Below are positions 27,812 through 37,191 of a DNA stretch of 64,000 bases, piece after piece. A program made the position numbers and the translations under genes. The notes beneath the pieces are model-generated. The model did no database searches. It was given only the letters and a program-made list of their open reading frames with translations, and was not told the DNA's origin. Position 1 is the stretch's first letter. Each line of letters starts with the position of its first letter. This DNA is from Pseudoalteromonas luteoviolacea (GTDB lineage: Bacteria > Pseudomonadota > Gammaproteobacteria > Enterobacterales > Alteromonadaceae), in NCBI RefSeq assembly GCF_018100925.1, contig NZ_JAGJEH010000005.1, positions 418,068 through 482,067 on the forward strand. The letters are read 5' to 3'.

Positions 27812-28717
27812 TTAAAACTGAATGCGCTTTAGCTCACCATCGTTATATTCATATGCAAATGGTGATACGTTGTAAGATAGGTTTGGATACTCAGAATAAG
27901 CGAGCATCGCAATTTGATAAAGTGCAGTCTCATCATTTAGTGGTACAACCAACACGTTGCTTCTATTGGGGAAAACTAGTCCGACCGGGCCTTCGAATGT
28001 CGCTTTGACCTGTTGCTTAAAATAATTTGAGAAAACAGCGCTGGCTTCGTAGGTCTCGTCAGCAATAAACATATGTATGTTACTGCTGCCTTCTGTTTGT
28101 TCAATTCTTTGGAATTTTGCACCTAGTTCAGTGAGGTGTGTATCTAAGTTAGACTTCGCAATCTCTTTGAGTTGCTCAACAGGTAGCTTAAATTCATCCA
28201 TCTTCTCTTTACTGACATACTGAATGCTTGCAGGTGTATCTATTGCTAATAGCAGAACGAGCTCATTGTTAATTTTTTCGTAATAAAATGGGAAAGGGAC
28301 CTTTTTATCACTTGATTGGTTTATTTTAGCCGTTATATGTTCGATATAAGAGATTGGCTTAATAACGGGCCTTAATTGGCTAACTTGTAACTTTGACTTT
28401 TCTGATAACTGGCGAGCACTTTTAGTCGAATCTATATAATCTGCAAATATATCTTCAAGTGTGTCTTTTTCTTCTGAGTATCTTAAATAAGCGTTTACGA
28501 GATTTGTTGAAAAAGTCGCGCCTGTTGAGTACGTAACTTCAATAGATAAATTATCAGTAACCTTAAATTGTGCATCCTTGAAGTGCTTTTTTACCTCTTT
28601 CAAATAAGCTTTTGTGAACGCCTGCTCAGAAAGCAATGCCTCCGAACTTGGTGATGATACAGCGTAAAACGAAGACGATAACCCTACTGCCAAAGAGAGA
28701 AATAGCGCTTTTTTCAT
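27812..28717 (-). CDS. exported DUF1444-like protein
   Basis: A 301-residue protein with a signal peptide (to about residue 22, SSSFYAVS-SPSS). The rest reads like DUF1444: 'LRPVIKPISYIEHI', 'FPFYYEKINNELVLLLAIDTPASIQYVSKEKMDEFKLPVEQLKEIAKSNLDTHL' and a C-terminal 'VVPLNDETALYQIAMLAYSEY...LSYNVSPFAYEYNDGEL'. The best known DUF1444 proteins are cytoplasmic Firmicutes proteins of unknown role, so an exported gammaproteobacterial form is unusual. Single gene, AT-rich surroundings. Function unknown. Confidence 0.65.
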   Translation of the reverse strand: MKKALFLSLAVGLSSSFYAVSSPSSEALLSEQAFTKAYLKEVKKHFKDAQFKVTDNLSIEVTYSTGATFSTNLVNAYLRYSEEKDTLEDIFADYIDSTKSARQLSEKSKLQVSQLRPVIKPISYIEHITAKINQSSDKKVPFPFYYEKINNELVLLLAIDTPASIQYVSKEKMDEFKLPVEQLKEIAKSNLDTHLTELGAKFQRIEQTEGSSNIHMFIADETYEASAVFSNYFKQQVKATFEGPVGLVFPNRSNVLVVPLNDETALYQIAMLAYSEYPNLSYNVSPFAYEYNDGELKRIQF

Positions 28718-29008
28718 TAATTAAATCCTTAGTCGAAATTTTTCAATATAATAACTGCATTTGCTTTCTGTGTCTTTAGTGTTTGTTTTTATTATATATT
28801 TAATAATTCGCGCATCATGCGTGGCTGCAATGTTATGGTACTTCGAGATTTAACTAAGCCGACACTGTGATGTGATTATAAAAATTATGGATTTGGGAAG
28901 CCGCTCCAAAAAAAGGTACGTCGAGGATGAAAATTGCCCAAAAGAGAGTGGGCTTGATAGCGCCGTTTATCCGTTAGCGTCAAATTAGCTAGCTGCTGTA
29001 TGCTGCAT
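28718..29008. other. non-coding stretch
   Basis: Upstream region of the exported DUF1444-like gene and downstream region of the next exported gene. AT-rich; no gene or repeat seen apart from the terminator that follows. Confidence 0.5.
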
Positions 29009-29035
29009 AAAAAAGCGCCGACATAGGACGACGCT
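29009..29035 (-). terminator. rho-independent terminator
   Basis: On the minus strand a 7-bp stem (AGCGTCG/CGGCGCT with one G-U pair) is followed by six T residues. It lies 34 bases past the stop of the exported-protein gene. Confidence 0.75.
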
Positions 29036-29068
29036 GTTTAAATGTATTAATCGATACTTAAATAATGA

Positions 29069-29734
29069 TTAGCAAGGGTACTTACCACACATTAAAGGAC
29101 CTTTGTTTGTTGCGCGATAGGTGCGCGTTGCTTCTGATGAATAACCATCATTGTCTGTTACACGAACACGAATATTGTAAGTGCGATCTTGTGAGGAAGT
29201 TTTCCACACACTGCTGCTTGATTGTTTTACACCATCGATCCACAGTTCTTTTGAAACAATGGTACCGTCTTCATCTCGACCGCTAGCCCAAAAACTAACA
29301 TCCCAAAACTCGTGGTGGTTTACGCCAACATAAGCAGTTGGCGTGTTGTCACATACTTCCTCTTTGACATCTTCTTTATGACTGAATGGAATGCTTGCAG
29401 AGCATTTCACAACGAATGATTCATTCAAAGGCTGCCCGCCATATGAACTGGTCGTTACGTATGCGATACCTGATAGGATGGCACTTGAGTTTGGTGTAGG
29501 GTCAAAGTATTGCTGCAATGACTTAGAACCTTGCTTTCTGACAATGCGCTTATTTTCCCAGGTGGTATACCAAAATGTTCCTGTACATTGTGCAGTACCA
29601 CTGTAGATATTTTTTTGAGATGTGGTTTCCATGCGACAATTAACTTTATCTGCCATTGCAGAGAAAGAACCTGCGCCTAGAGTCAGCCCAAAGAGAGTTG
29701 TCATAATGGTTGTTTTTAGTTTTTTGTTATTCAC
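29069..29734 (-). CDS. exported protein with PKD/Ig-like C-terminal domain
   Basis: The signal peptide runs to about residue 28 (FSAMA-DK). The N-terminal half holds three pairs of Cys-flanked beta-type segments and is not recognised. The C-terminal part, 'FWDVSFWASGRDEDGTIVSKELWIDGVKQ...YNIRVRVTDNDGYSSEATRTYRA', is a PKD/Ig-like domain, ending in 'PLMCGKYPC'. It is probably secreted or periplasmic with disulphides. Similar proteins sit in marine bacteria as exported binding or regulatory proteins; no substrate is implied. Single gene with its own terminator. Confidence 0.65.
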   Translation of the reverse strand: MNNKKLKTTIMTTLFGLTLGAGSFSAMADKVNCRMETTSQKNIYSGTAQCTGTFWYTTWENKRIVRKQGSKSLQQYFDPTPNSSAILSGIAYVTTSSYGGQPLNESFVVKCSASIPFSHKEDVKEEVCDNTPTAYVGVNHHEFWDVSFWASGRDEDGTIVSKELWIDGVKQSSSSVWKTSSQDRTYNIRVRVTDNDGYSSEATRTYRATNKGPLMCGKYPC

Positions 29735-30281
29735 ATTATTTCCTTTGTGTTTAAAAAATCAAAATAAAAATAACATATTTTCAATAATGTAATCAATGTG
29801 TATTTTTGTGTTGTTTTTTGTTACTCAATTGGCTGGTTTACTTTTTTATGTGTTCAGTATTGGAGAAAAGGGTCACGTCACGGGCTTGTTTGAAGAAATG
29901 AGTGATGTAAAAGCACTGAGATATATCTTATTTAGGGGGAGTGCGCGCTACTGAATACACTACATCAAAAAATAAAGGCGATTAAACTATTTATAGGGGG
30001 CCGTTGCTGTATTGGATGAGTTATGAGGTGTTGCGTCTACTTAAGGATTCACTCTTAAATTTTTTGTTAACTTTTGCCATTATCTACAAATGGTAAATAG
30101 CCACGACGACGATAATGAATATGCAATAATCGGATATAAATCTCCTTGCCAGAGGGCACTATATTCGTAATTCTATGGAGTAAATTTAAAGACCTGTAAC
30201 CGCATATCAATAGGTAAAATTCAGTTTAAAGTGTGCTTATCGATGATTTTTATTGAGGGGGTCTAGGGCTAAATAGTCGAT
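29735..30281. other. non-coding stretch
   Basis: This 547-base stretch holds the promoter side of the exported-protein gene and the tail of the LysR gene. It has no frame of note and no clear palindrome. Confidence 0.5.
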
Positions 30282-31169
30282 TTAAGCCCATGTCTTTCGG
30301 ATAATTGAATTCAAGGTTTCATAACGAACGGGTAGCTGTCTATTTTTCTGGCGAACCAAATATAAACTTTCCATCACAGGTTGTTGAGGTTTGAGGACCT
30401 TTATGAGGTTTGGGCTATGAAAGCTATCCACGGCACTTTTAGGCAAGACCGTGAATCCAATTCCGTGAGCGAGCGGCTCTAAGATTTGGCTAATTTGATT
30501 AATTGAACCTACGACAGGGATTTTGCTGATATCAAGCTGCTTTAACGCTTGTTCTTGACATTGCCCGAAGTACAACGATAAATAATGCTCGGCATCTGGA
30601 TGAGAAATTAACCCTAGATCTAACAATAGCTGCTTCCAGTTTTTATTAACGTCAGTCTTGTGCGGTAATATCAAACAAAGCTCTTCTTGACCAAGCTCCT
30701 CAAAATCAAAAAAACTTTCTTTTGGTATATCTGTCACAATTCCTTGGTCAACATGCCCTCTCTTGATATCACTCAAAATTTGATGATTGGGTGCAGCTTT
30801 AATATTGATGTAAATATCTGGATATTTATTTTGAAGTTTTAATAACTTTGGGTAAAGCAACAATGATACTGAGCCTGAACATGCTAAAGAATATTGTCCA
30901 GAAAAAGGGTCGTCAAAGCTTAGCTGCTCAAAGAGAGACTTTTCACCTCTGAGCAATTTTTTAGTGTAGTTGTAGACGAGTTGACCTTGCTCGGTAATGA
31001 CAAATGATCTCTTCTCTCTTTTGATCAAGGTATGCCCGCACGCTTCTTCGAGTTTATTGATGTGCTGACTAACTCCGGGCTGAGTCATATACAGTTTTTC
31101 TGCCGTTTGCGTAAAGTGCCCGGTATCCACAAGCGTAATGAAAGTTTCTAACCAGATTGGGTTTAGCAT
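30282..31169 (-). CDS. LysR-family transcriptional regulator
   Basis: ATG at 31169 has AAGG five bases upstream and gives the usual family start 'MLNPIWLETFITLVDTGHFTQTAEKLYMTQPGVSQHINKLEEACGHTL'; a TTG 12 bases earlier is less likely. The winged helix-turn-helix is followed by the two-lobed effector domain ('YSLACSGSVSLLLYPKLLKLQNKYPDI', 'PLAHGIGFTVLPKSAV'). Length 295 is normal. It is divergent from the VOC-family gene, the classic LysR arrangement, so it probably controls that gene and itself through the 122-base gap. Effector unknown. Confidence 0.9.
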   Translation of the reverse strand: MLNPIWLETFITLVDTGHFTQTAEKLYMTQPGVSQHINKLEEACGHTLIKREKRSFVITEQGQLVYNYTKKLLRGEKSLFEQLSFDDPFSGQYSLACSGSVSLLLYPKLLKLQNKYPDIYINIKAAPNHQILSDIKRGHVDQGIVTDIPKESFFDFEELGQEELCLILPHKTDVNKNWKQLLLDLGLISHPDAEHYLSLYFGQCQEQALKQLDISKIPVVGSINQISQILEPLAHGIGFTVLPKSAVDSFHSPNLIKVLKPQQPVMESLYLVRQKNRQLPVRYETLNSIIRKTWA

Positions 31170-31291
31170 AAACACCTTCAATAATTTTAAATTATCATTT
31201 TAATAATATTTGATAATTTTATCTAATCAAAGGCTTTTCATATCATTTGCTCAACAATTAGATCATAGGTTAAAGAGATATCCAGGGGTAA

Positions 31292-31786
31292 ATGATGAAA
31301 ATGAATCACGTTGGTATCATGGTTGGCGATATGGGCAAAGCGGTTGAGTTTTACACTAAAGCGCTAGGTCTTAGAGTTGTAATGAACAACACGAAAGTAA
31401 CAGAAGAACGAGAGTCTGCCATTGGTCGCATGTGTATTGCAGTATTTGGCGAAGGATTTAAGGGTTTTAATATTGCGCACCTAGTAACGAGTGATGGTAT
31501 CGGTGTTGAGCTTTTTGAAATGGTGGACCGTGATGCACGTCACGTTGTTGATTTCTCTCGCTTGGGGATCTTCCATTTCTGTTTACAGCTACCAAAAGAG
31601 CAGTTTGATAATGCAATCAGCCGTGTTGAAGAATATGGCGGTAAAGTACGAATGGATATCATGCGCTATCATCCAGAAGATGAGTTAAAACAAGCGCAAA
31701 TGGTTTATCTAGAAGACCCTTTTGGCAATCTATTTGAATTCTATTCACATTCTTATGAAGATACGTATGCGTCAGAGTATGAGTAA
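31292..31786 (+). CDS. VOC superfamily (glyoxalase/dioxygenase-like) protein
   Basis: A single VOC module of 164 residues. Candidate metal ligands fall in 'MNHVGIMVGD' (His), 'GVELFEMV' (Glu), 'GIFHFCLQ' (His) and 'FGNLFEFYSH' (Glu), the usual H-E-H-E set. AGGGG precedes the ATG at 31292; the ATG one codon on is also possible. Family members include glyoxalases, extradiol dioxygenases and resistance proteins, and the motif set alone does not separate them. The divergent LysR regulator suggests inducible expression by a small aromatic or carbonyl compound (inference). Confidence 0.85.
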   Translation: MMKMNHVGIMVGDMGKAVEFYTKALGLRVVMNNTKVTEERESAIGRMCIAVFGEGFKGFNIAHLVTSDGIGVELFEMVDRDARHVVDFSRLGIFHFCLQLPKEQFDNAISRVEEYGGKVRMDIMRYHPEDELKQAQMVYLEDPFGNLFEFYSHSYEDTYASEYE

Positions 31787-32138
31787 GAAGAGTGGGTAGA
31801 AGGAAGTGGGGTAGAGGGGTTTAATTGAGTACGAAAAATGACTTGTGAAAGCATTTATATATCAATTTATATTTTTTGAAATTTCAAAAGTGTATTCAAA
31901 GAAGATAAATCAAGCATCATTGTCAATGATTGCTCCGCATGGAACAAGTCATAGCCAGAGTAAGTCGATACAGTCGTTGCGATTTAATAATATAACAATA
32001 ATGATTTTTCATTTTTTATATTTGTAAAAAGGATTTTGTATATGGCAGCTTAAATCATTTAGAATTTTTTTACTTGTTGTGTTTAATAGTTATAGCGTGT
32101 AGAGCCATCATAAAATAGAGCTGTTACAGTATAGAGTT
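31787..32138. other. non-coding stretch at the left margin of the island
   Basis: No supported gene. AT content rises here relative to the genes on the left. A 60-codon frame at 31845-32027 has no ribosome site and is not called. Confidence 0.5.
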
Positions 32139-32187
32139 GTCACTAACCTTAATAAATATATTTAGTAAGGTTGAGTGACTTTTTTTG
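32139..32187 (+). terminator. rho-independent terminator
   Basis: GTCACTAACCTTA pairs with TAAGGTT-G-AGTGAC (one bulged base) across a 14-base AT loop and is followed by seven T residues. It could end the transcript of the VOC-family gene some 350 bases upstream. Confidence 0.7.
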
Positions 32188-32247
32188 TTAATTTATGCCG
32201 TTTTACTATTGGCTAATAATCACGGGTCTATAAAGCATTCTAGTTGA

Positions 32248-32418
32248 ATAGTAACAGAGTTACCTGAAAATTTTACTGAGCCGCAGCCGTGTTTTAAATG
32301 TGGAAGATGCAAGCTAAAATCCTCTAGGTATCACGTATCGTTTGACTTATGTAGAGAACTTAAGGTTTATGAGTCAGTAGAGGTATTTAATATCGTATTC
32401 ATTCTTTCCTCTATATGA
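32248..32418 (+). pseudogene. orphan C-terminal fragment with a CxxCxxC motif
   Basis: A frame with no start codon runs from 32248 to the stop at 32416. It reads 'TEPQPCFKCGRCKLKSSRYHVSFD', a Cys-rich, metal-binding-like segment, and overlaps the end of the opposite-strand NTPase gene. The lack of any start and the composition suggest the tail of a gene cut off by an insertion or deletion. I do not recognise the parent family. Confidence 0.3.
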
Positions 32419-34754
32419 TTTATAAATTCACTCTTGCTTATAAATTTGAATTTAATTAGCTCATTTCTATTTTTTATATTCGAAATCACAATTTCTTTAA
32501 AGTCTTCTGGAAGGGTAAAGGTCCCATCAGTGCTTTTCGATATGTCGATATGTCTTATAATATACAACATGCCTCTTTTTAAATTTTCTTTTTCATATTT
32601 TCTATTTGTGAGCTGAGTAATCATTTTATTGAAGTGTGATGTAATTACAAATAATGAGTTTTTAGCTATTGCAGAGTCTCGCTTGTAACTTTCACGAATT
32701 AATGATCCTACAGCTTTGTGGAAACCCGCTCGAATATGAAAATTAAAATTTATAGTAAGATCTTTGTTATTTTTCTTTGTTCTTCCTTCATATATTCTTT
32801 TATTTACTAATGTTCTTAAGAAGACTTCTGCGGTTGTATCTCTACTTTCGAAACGGCCTCCTCTTAGGTAATACGAGAAGCCTCTAGAGAAGAAAAATGG
32901 TGTTAGCCTATAAAATCCTTTGTATGCTTTATTTTGCAAGCCTTTTGAGTGGAAAAGGCTTTCAAATGAAGATTGATGAAAGTTGGTTATTTGGAAAAAA
33001 GAGTTACATACTTGATAAAGAAAGTGTTCGTGAATGGGGCTAAGGTTTTTAATCCGTATCATAGAGAAGAGCTCTAATAGCGTGTGTACTACTAAGTTGG
33101 AATACTCTCTCACTCTATAGAAGAACGACTCGATCACCTCGAATGTGGACTGCAAAGAAAGTACATCATCTTGTTTTATAGATTTGAAAATTGCAGATAT
33201 TATTATACAAAACTGACTTACTTCTTTGGTAGAACGATTGCTCAGTTCTACAGAGTTCAAAGTTAAATGAAATATATAACTTAAAACCTTTACTCCGTCC
33301 TTTCTTCTTGTAATTTTTCTTGAGTTCTCACTTATGTTTTTTTTGATGTACTTAGTTACTCTCTCCAGGACATTTTTAATAAAATCCCTACTAGAATATT
33401 CCATCAAAAATACTAAGTATTCAATATCTTCTAAACCGTTAATGATTTCATCAAGCTCTTTTTCTTGTTTTTCAATTTGGTATTTTAAAATGCACAGTTT
33501 TGTTGTTACAGTTAGCTGGTTGTTTTTTAAACTTTTTAAAAGTTTAAGGTTTGAAAACTCTTCCTTATTGGCCAATATTAATGAGCTGGCAAGGTTGTAT
33601 GCCCAAACATGAGGGTATCTGATAAAATAATGACTACTTTCTATATTAAATATGTGCGTGAGGAACTTGAACTTCGTAATTTCTGGTAGGACTTTTAGTG
33701 CAACTTCTTCAGTTTGATTTTCAATTTTTCCTAGGGGGCAAAAATTTATTTTTAAAAATTCTTTATCCACTTGGTAATATGATATCTTTCTAAAAAGCAG
33801 CATTAGTCTAGCTTGTTCTTCTGAACTTGTAATGACTCCAACCTTTTCGAAGATATATCTCACAATTACATGGAAAATGTCAATATTATCAATAGTATCA
33901 AAATTCCCTCGGTGGATGTTTTTAGACAAAATTTCAATTAGTGCGGGAGGGAAGTGCTCAATTTTTTCATATTTATAATCATGAGTTGAGTCAATAATGT
34001 TTGATTTCCATATTTTATGCCCTATTGACTTTTCCTTGTTCAGTTTATCTAGGTTATACCAGCCATCAAAAAGAGAGTAAAATTCAGATGAGCTTCCGTT
34101 TGCATTTTCTTTACTCGCCTCAAAGCCAAAGCTTGTTATTTTTTTATAATTTGAATCATATATGATGTTAGCGGTATCTGAGGTAGTGATAACCCACTTT
34201 GAATTTTTAAATACTGTTGAGTTTTTTATGAATTCAATTATGTCGCTGGTATTTGAACCCGTAAGTTCAATAACTTCTTCCAGTGAGTCGATAAAAATAA
34301 TAAAATCATCATAATAGCTGTACTTTTCTTTAAAAAAGCTAAAGTTTTGTTCTAACAACTTTATCGAAGTTTTTGCTCCTTGAGATCTTATATGTTCATT
34401 GAAGTCAAAATAACATTTTGCTCTTTCTTTTATTATATCGGTGACAGTTGTCTTTCCTGAGCCAACACCTCCGAAAATCAAGAGGCAATTTTTCTGTTTT
34501 AAATATTGTGCCCTGGTGGAAATTTCACCATCTTTTTCTTTGTAATTTTTTATTAAATATTTTTTAAATTCGTTTAATGAGAGGTTTTTTGCATCACGCC
34601 TAAGTTTTTTAACTTGTTTTATTCTTTCTTTTTCTTTACTTTTTTCAGCTGAAAATGATTTCTCGTACTCATTAATGAATTTGTCAAGCCAACTTTCAGA
34701 TAGTAAGAAGGAGTCAATAATATGCGGCATGGGATTGTATATTTCCTTTGACAT
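32367..34754 (-). CDS. P-loop NTPase, KAP/STAND-like, candidate defence protein
   Basis: 795 residues from ATG at 34754, chosen because AGGAG lies 5 bases upstream; a TTG at 34772 is less likely. An N-terminal region is followed by Walker A GGVGSGKTT (about residue 95) and Walker B 'FIIFIDSLEEV', then a sensor-like 'WVITTSDTANI'. The remaining 550 residues are alpha-helical by composition, as in STAND/AP-ATPase proteins where helical repeats act as the sensing part. It is strikingly AT-rich, using AAA, AAT and TTT heavily, unlike the neighbours. The stop of the 2-TM gene is one base upstream, so they are coupled. Beside a defence island, a sensor NTPase with a membrane partner is a plausible abortive-infection pair (inference). 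Confidence 0.75.
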   Translation of the reverse strand: MSKEIYNPMPHIIDSFLLSESWLDKFINEYEKSFSAEKSKEKERIKQVKKLRRDAKNLSLNEFKKYLIKNYKEKDGEISTRAQYLKQKNCLLIFGGVGSGKTTVTDIIKERAKCYFDFNEHIRSQGAKTSIKLLEQNFSFFKEKYSYYDDFIIFIDSLEEVIELTGSNTSDIIEFIKNSTVFKNSKWVITTSDTANIIYDSNYKKITSFGFEASKENANGSSSEFYSLFDGWYNLDKLNKEKSIGHKIWKSNIIDSTHDYKYEKIEHFPPALIEILSKNIHRGNFDTIDNIDIFHVIVRYIFEKVGVITSSEEQARLMLLFRKISYYQVDKEFLKINFCPLGKIENQTEEVALKVLPEITKFKFLTHIFNIESSHYFIRYPHVWAYNLASSLILANKEEFSNLKLLKSLKNNQLTVTTKLCILKYQIEKQEKELDEIINGLEDIEYLVFLMEYSSRDFIKNVLERVTKYIKKNISENSRKITRRKDGVKVLSYIFHLTLNSVELSNRSTKEVSQFCIIISAIFKSIKQDDVLSLQSTFEVIESFFYRVREYSNLVVHTLLELFSMIRIKNLSPIHEHFLYQVCNSFFQITNFHQSSFESLFHSKGLQNKAYKGFYRLTPFFFSRGFSYYLRGGRFESRDTTAEVFLRTLVNKRIYEGRTKKNNKDLTINFNFHIRAGFHKAVGSLIRESYKRDSAIAKNSLFVITSHFNKMITQLTNRKYEKENLKRGMLYIIRHIDISKSTDGTFTLPEDFKEIVISNIKNRNELIKFKFISKSEFINHIEERMNTILNTSTDS

Positions 34755-34755
34755 G

Positions 34756-34992
34756 TCAACTCCTAATTTCAAGTGGTAGGATTTTTTCCTCTCTACTTTT
34801 CAGCAAGGAGAGAATGAAGTTTAGTGCGCTTGAAAAAGCTATAGCTGTCACCAAAAGAGGTTCCAAACCACCATCGTCTGGATTGAGCAACCAATATATG
34901 GCAATTGTTAAATTCACAATGTTTAGAATGATGCTAATAAAATTGTGCTTCTGTATTAAAAACTTCTTTGCTTGATACATTGGTCTTGGCAT
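34756..34992 (-). CDS. small two-helix membrane protein, partner of the NTPase
   Basis: The 78-residue product has two membrane helices, 'FISIILNIVNLTIAIYWLL' and 'LLVTAIAFSSALNFILSLL', joined by a short acidic loop (NPDDGGLEP), with basic ends. Its stop codon lies one base before the NTPase start, which carries its ribosome site inside this gene. Small 2-TM proteins next to NTPases are the usual shape of a pore-forming or membrane-anchoring effector in bacterial defence (known from several systems), but this protein is not one I can name. AT-rich like its partner. Confidence 0.7.
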   Translation of the reverse strand: MPRPMYQAKKFLIQKHNFISIILNIVNLTIAIYWLLNPDDGGLEPLLVTAIAFSSALNFILSLLKSREEKILPLEIRS

Positions 34993-35049
34993 AAAATTTC
35001 CTTTTATTTTTTAAGAAACTTTGTAGGCTGAGAGTGGTGTCTTTGGTTT

Positions 35050-35277
35050 TTATTTGTTAGATAAAGCATATTCTACTTCGTAAGGCCAATCAATATAGAT
35101 GTAGTTGGCTTCATTCAAGCGAGACCTTTCACCTTCAATTGCTTTGAACAACTTTGTTATATCTTCATGAGTCAGGAGCGCCTGCTCTTGCTCCTGTACT
35201 TTTATCTTTTCGACATTGGCTATCGGGTTGGGGTAACCAATATCTTTTAGGCTGATCCGTGTGGTGAATCTGAGCAA
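35050..35277 (-). CDS. small protein of unknown function
   Basis: A 75-residue frame with TTG start and no good ribosome site. It reads '...TTRISLKDIGYPNPIANVEK..', then 'EQALLTHEDITKLFKAIEGE', and ends 'YIDWPYEVEYALSNK'. The 'LLTHEDITKLFKAIEG' strip recalls the first helix of a tyrosine-recombinase catalytic domain, but no catalytic Arg-His-Arg-Tyr follows. It may be a relic of an island integrase or an unrelated small gene between the NTPase pair and Zorya. Confidence 0.4.
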   Translation of the reverse strand: MLRFTTRISLKDIGYPNPIANVEKIKVQEQEQALLTHEDITKLFKAIEGERSRLNEANYIYIDWPYEVEYALSNK

Positions 35278-35424
35278 AATATTTCTATTGTTGTTATTTT
35301 AGAAATAAAGAGTTGGGGATGGTAATAATTTTCAGTTTAAATACTGTAATGTGTTGTAATATTTAGAGTAATTGATTTAAAGTAATGTGTAATAATTTAT
35401 ACATATTCTGCAAAAGGAAATTAT

Positions 35425-37191
35425 ATGCAACCCTCAGTGCAGGCGACATTTTTTGAGTCTGGTTCAGGCACCATAACTATTGGGTTTGGTGTGATACTCT
35501 TTATGATTTTTATCATCGGGCTCTATCTTGGAAAAAATAAAAAGCAAAGTGAGTTTGTAAACTATGTACCAACGCTTTTAACGACTGCGGGGATATTTGG
35601 TACTTTCGCCGGTATTGTAATGGGGCTGTATTATTTTGATCACACTCAAATAGACTCCAGCATTTCCAATTTATTGTTTGGCTTAAAGACTGCATTTTTT
35701 ACAAGTTTGTTAGGTCTGTTACTGTCAATCATATTTAAAACCTTATTGACGACGCGTTTTGTAGATCAAGGTAGCGAAGTAGTCTCAGATGCCTCACCAG
35801 AGGCCATTTTAGCAGCGATAAAAGCGCAAACGGTTGCAACCAGCGAGCTAAAAGATGCACTAGTTGGAAATGAAGAAAGCACTTTGCTAGGCCAAATTAA
35901 AATATTGCGTTCAGATGGCAACGATAATTTTAAGCAAGCACAAGCATTGCAAAAAGAGCAATTTGAGGCACAGTCGCAAAGGCAAACAGAATTTGCCGAT
36001 AAGCTTTGGATCAAACTGCAAGATTTTGCAGATACATTGTCTAAATCGGCTACAGAAGAAATTATTGCCGCTTTAAATAACGTGATTACCGACTTTAATC
36101 AAAAGCTCACCGAGCAGTTTGGCGACAGCTTTAAACAGCTTAATGAGGCAGTGTTTAAACTCGTTGAGTGGCAAGAAAACTACCGCCTTCAACTCGAAGA
36201 AATGAAAGCACAGTACAGCCATGGAGTTGAAGCCATTATTAAAACCGAAGGGTCAGTGGCAAGCATTAACGAGCACGCAAAATCAATTCCGCAGTCTATG
36301 GATAACCTCACTGAAGTCATGGAAGTCAATCAGCACCAATTGGCTGAACTAGAAAGGCATTTAGCCGCGTTTGAGCAAATGCGCGACAAAGCTGTTGAAG
36401 CAGTGCCTCAAATACAGCAACATGTTCAACAAACCGTACAGGATATTGGGGCGGCAGTAGAAGAAGCAAGCATACATTACACATCATTATTAACGCATTC
36501 TGACGAATACATTAATAAACACATAAGCTGCTCAGAAGCGCTATTAGATAAGTTTGTTAGTACTACTGAGCAAGGTATTGACGCTGTTGGCAACAAACTG
36601 ATCAGTAGCTCAGAAAATATGGGTAAAGCGCTTGATCTTGCCAGTACAGAGTTTACACATTCAGCCTCCAGAACAAATGAAAGCTTGCAAACCAGCTCAG
36701 ATCATTTAGCAGATGGCAGTGACAAGATGCAGCAACACATTAAAGACGCGGTTTCTGATTTAAACAACAACATGCGTGACTTAATTGAAAAAGTGGTCGT
36801 TGAAGCACGCACCATGACCACCACGTTTAAAGAGGCAAATTCGGAGCTTGCGCAAGATACCAAACAAGCAAGGGATACCTTAGTTGCAACCAATAATGAA
36901 GTCTCCGAACATATTAAACGCATTGTTGAGCAAGTAGCTCAAGAGCAAATGCAACAAACCCAGCGCACGTTTGTGGCCATTGAAGAAGCCGCGAACCAAC
37001 AACTCACTAAAACACATGAAACTGTTGAAAATCAGCTCAAAATGATTGACCAGTCGATGCAAGAAGAACTCACGCGGGCACTACAGCTGATGGCTAATTC
37101 ACTGGGCCAAATCTCTGGCAAATTTGCAGATGACTACCAAGTGCTAACACAGCAAATGAAGCGGGTGGTTGACCAAGGAGCGACGGTGTAA
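35425..37191 (+). CDS. zorA: Zorya anti-phage protein ZorA (MotA/ExbB-like)
   Basis: The protein has 588 residues. TM helices lie at about residues 17-37, 48-75 and 85-105, with the MotA/ExbB-like 'LLTTAGIFGTFAGIVMGLYYF...LLFGLKTAFFTSLLGLLLSI' core; beyond that comes a 450-residue predicted coiled coil rich in Gln and Glu. In known Zorya systems ZorA forms a proton-driven stator with ZorB and a long intracellular tail that senses invasion and recruits the effector. AAGGA precedes the ATG. The stop overlaps the zorB start (TAATG), so the genes are coupled. First gene of a zorA-zorB-zorE set, which defines type II Zorya. Confidence 0.9.
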   Translation: MQPSVQATFFESGSGTITIGFGVILFMIFIIGLYLGKNKKQSEFVNYVPTLLTTAGIFGTFAGIVMGLYYFDHTQIDSSISNLLFGLKTAFFTSLLGLLLSIIFKTLLTTRFVDQGSEVVSDASPEAILAAIKAQTVATSELKDALVGNEESTLLGQIKILRSDGNDNFKQAQALQKEQFEAQSQRQTEFADKLWIKLQDFADTLSKSATEEIIAALNNVITDFNQKLTEQFGDSFKQLNEAVFKLVEWQENYRLQLEEMKAQYSHGVEAIIKTEGSVASINEHAKSIPQSMDNLTEVMEVNQHQLAELERHLAAFEQMRDKAVEAVPQIQQHVQQTVQDIGAAVEEASIHYTSLLTHSDEYINKHISCSEALLDKFVSTTEQGIDAVGNKLISSSENMGKALDLASTEFTHSASRTNESLQTSSDHLADGSDKMQQHIKDAVSDLNNNMRDLIEKVVVEARTMTTTFKEANSELAQDTKQARDTLVATNNEVSEHIKRIVEQVAQEQMQQTQRTFVAIEEAANQQLTKTHETVENQLKMIDQSMQEELTRALQLMANSLGQISGKFADDYQVLTQQMKRVVDQGATV

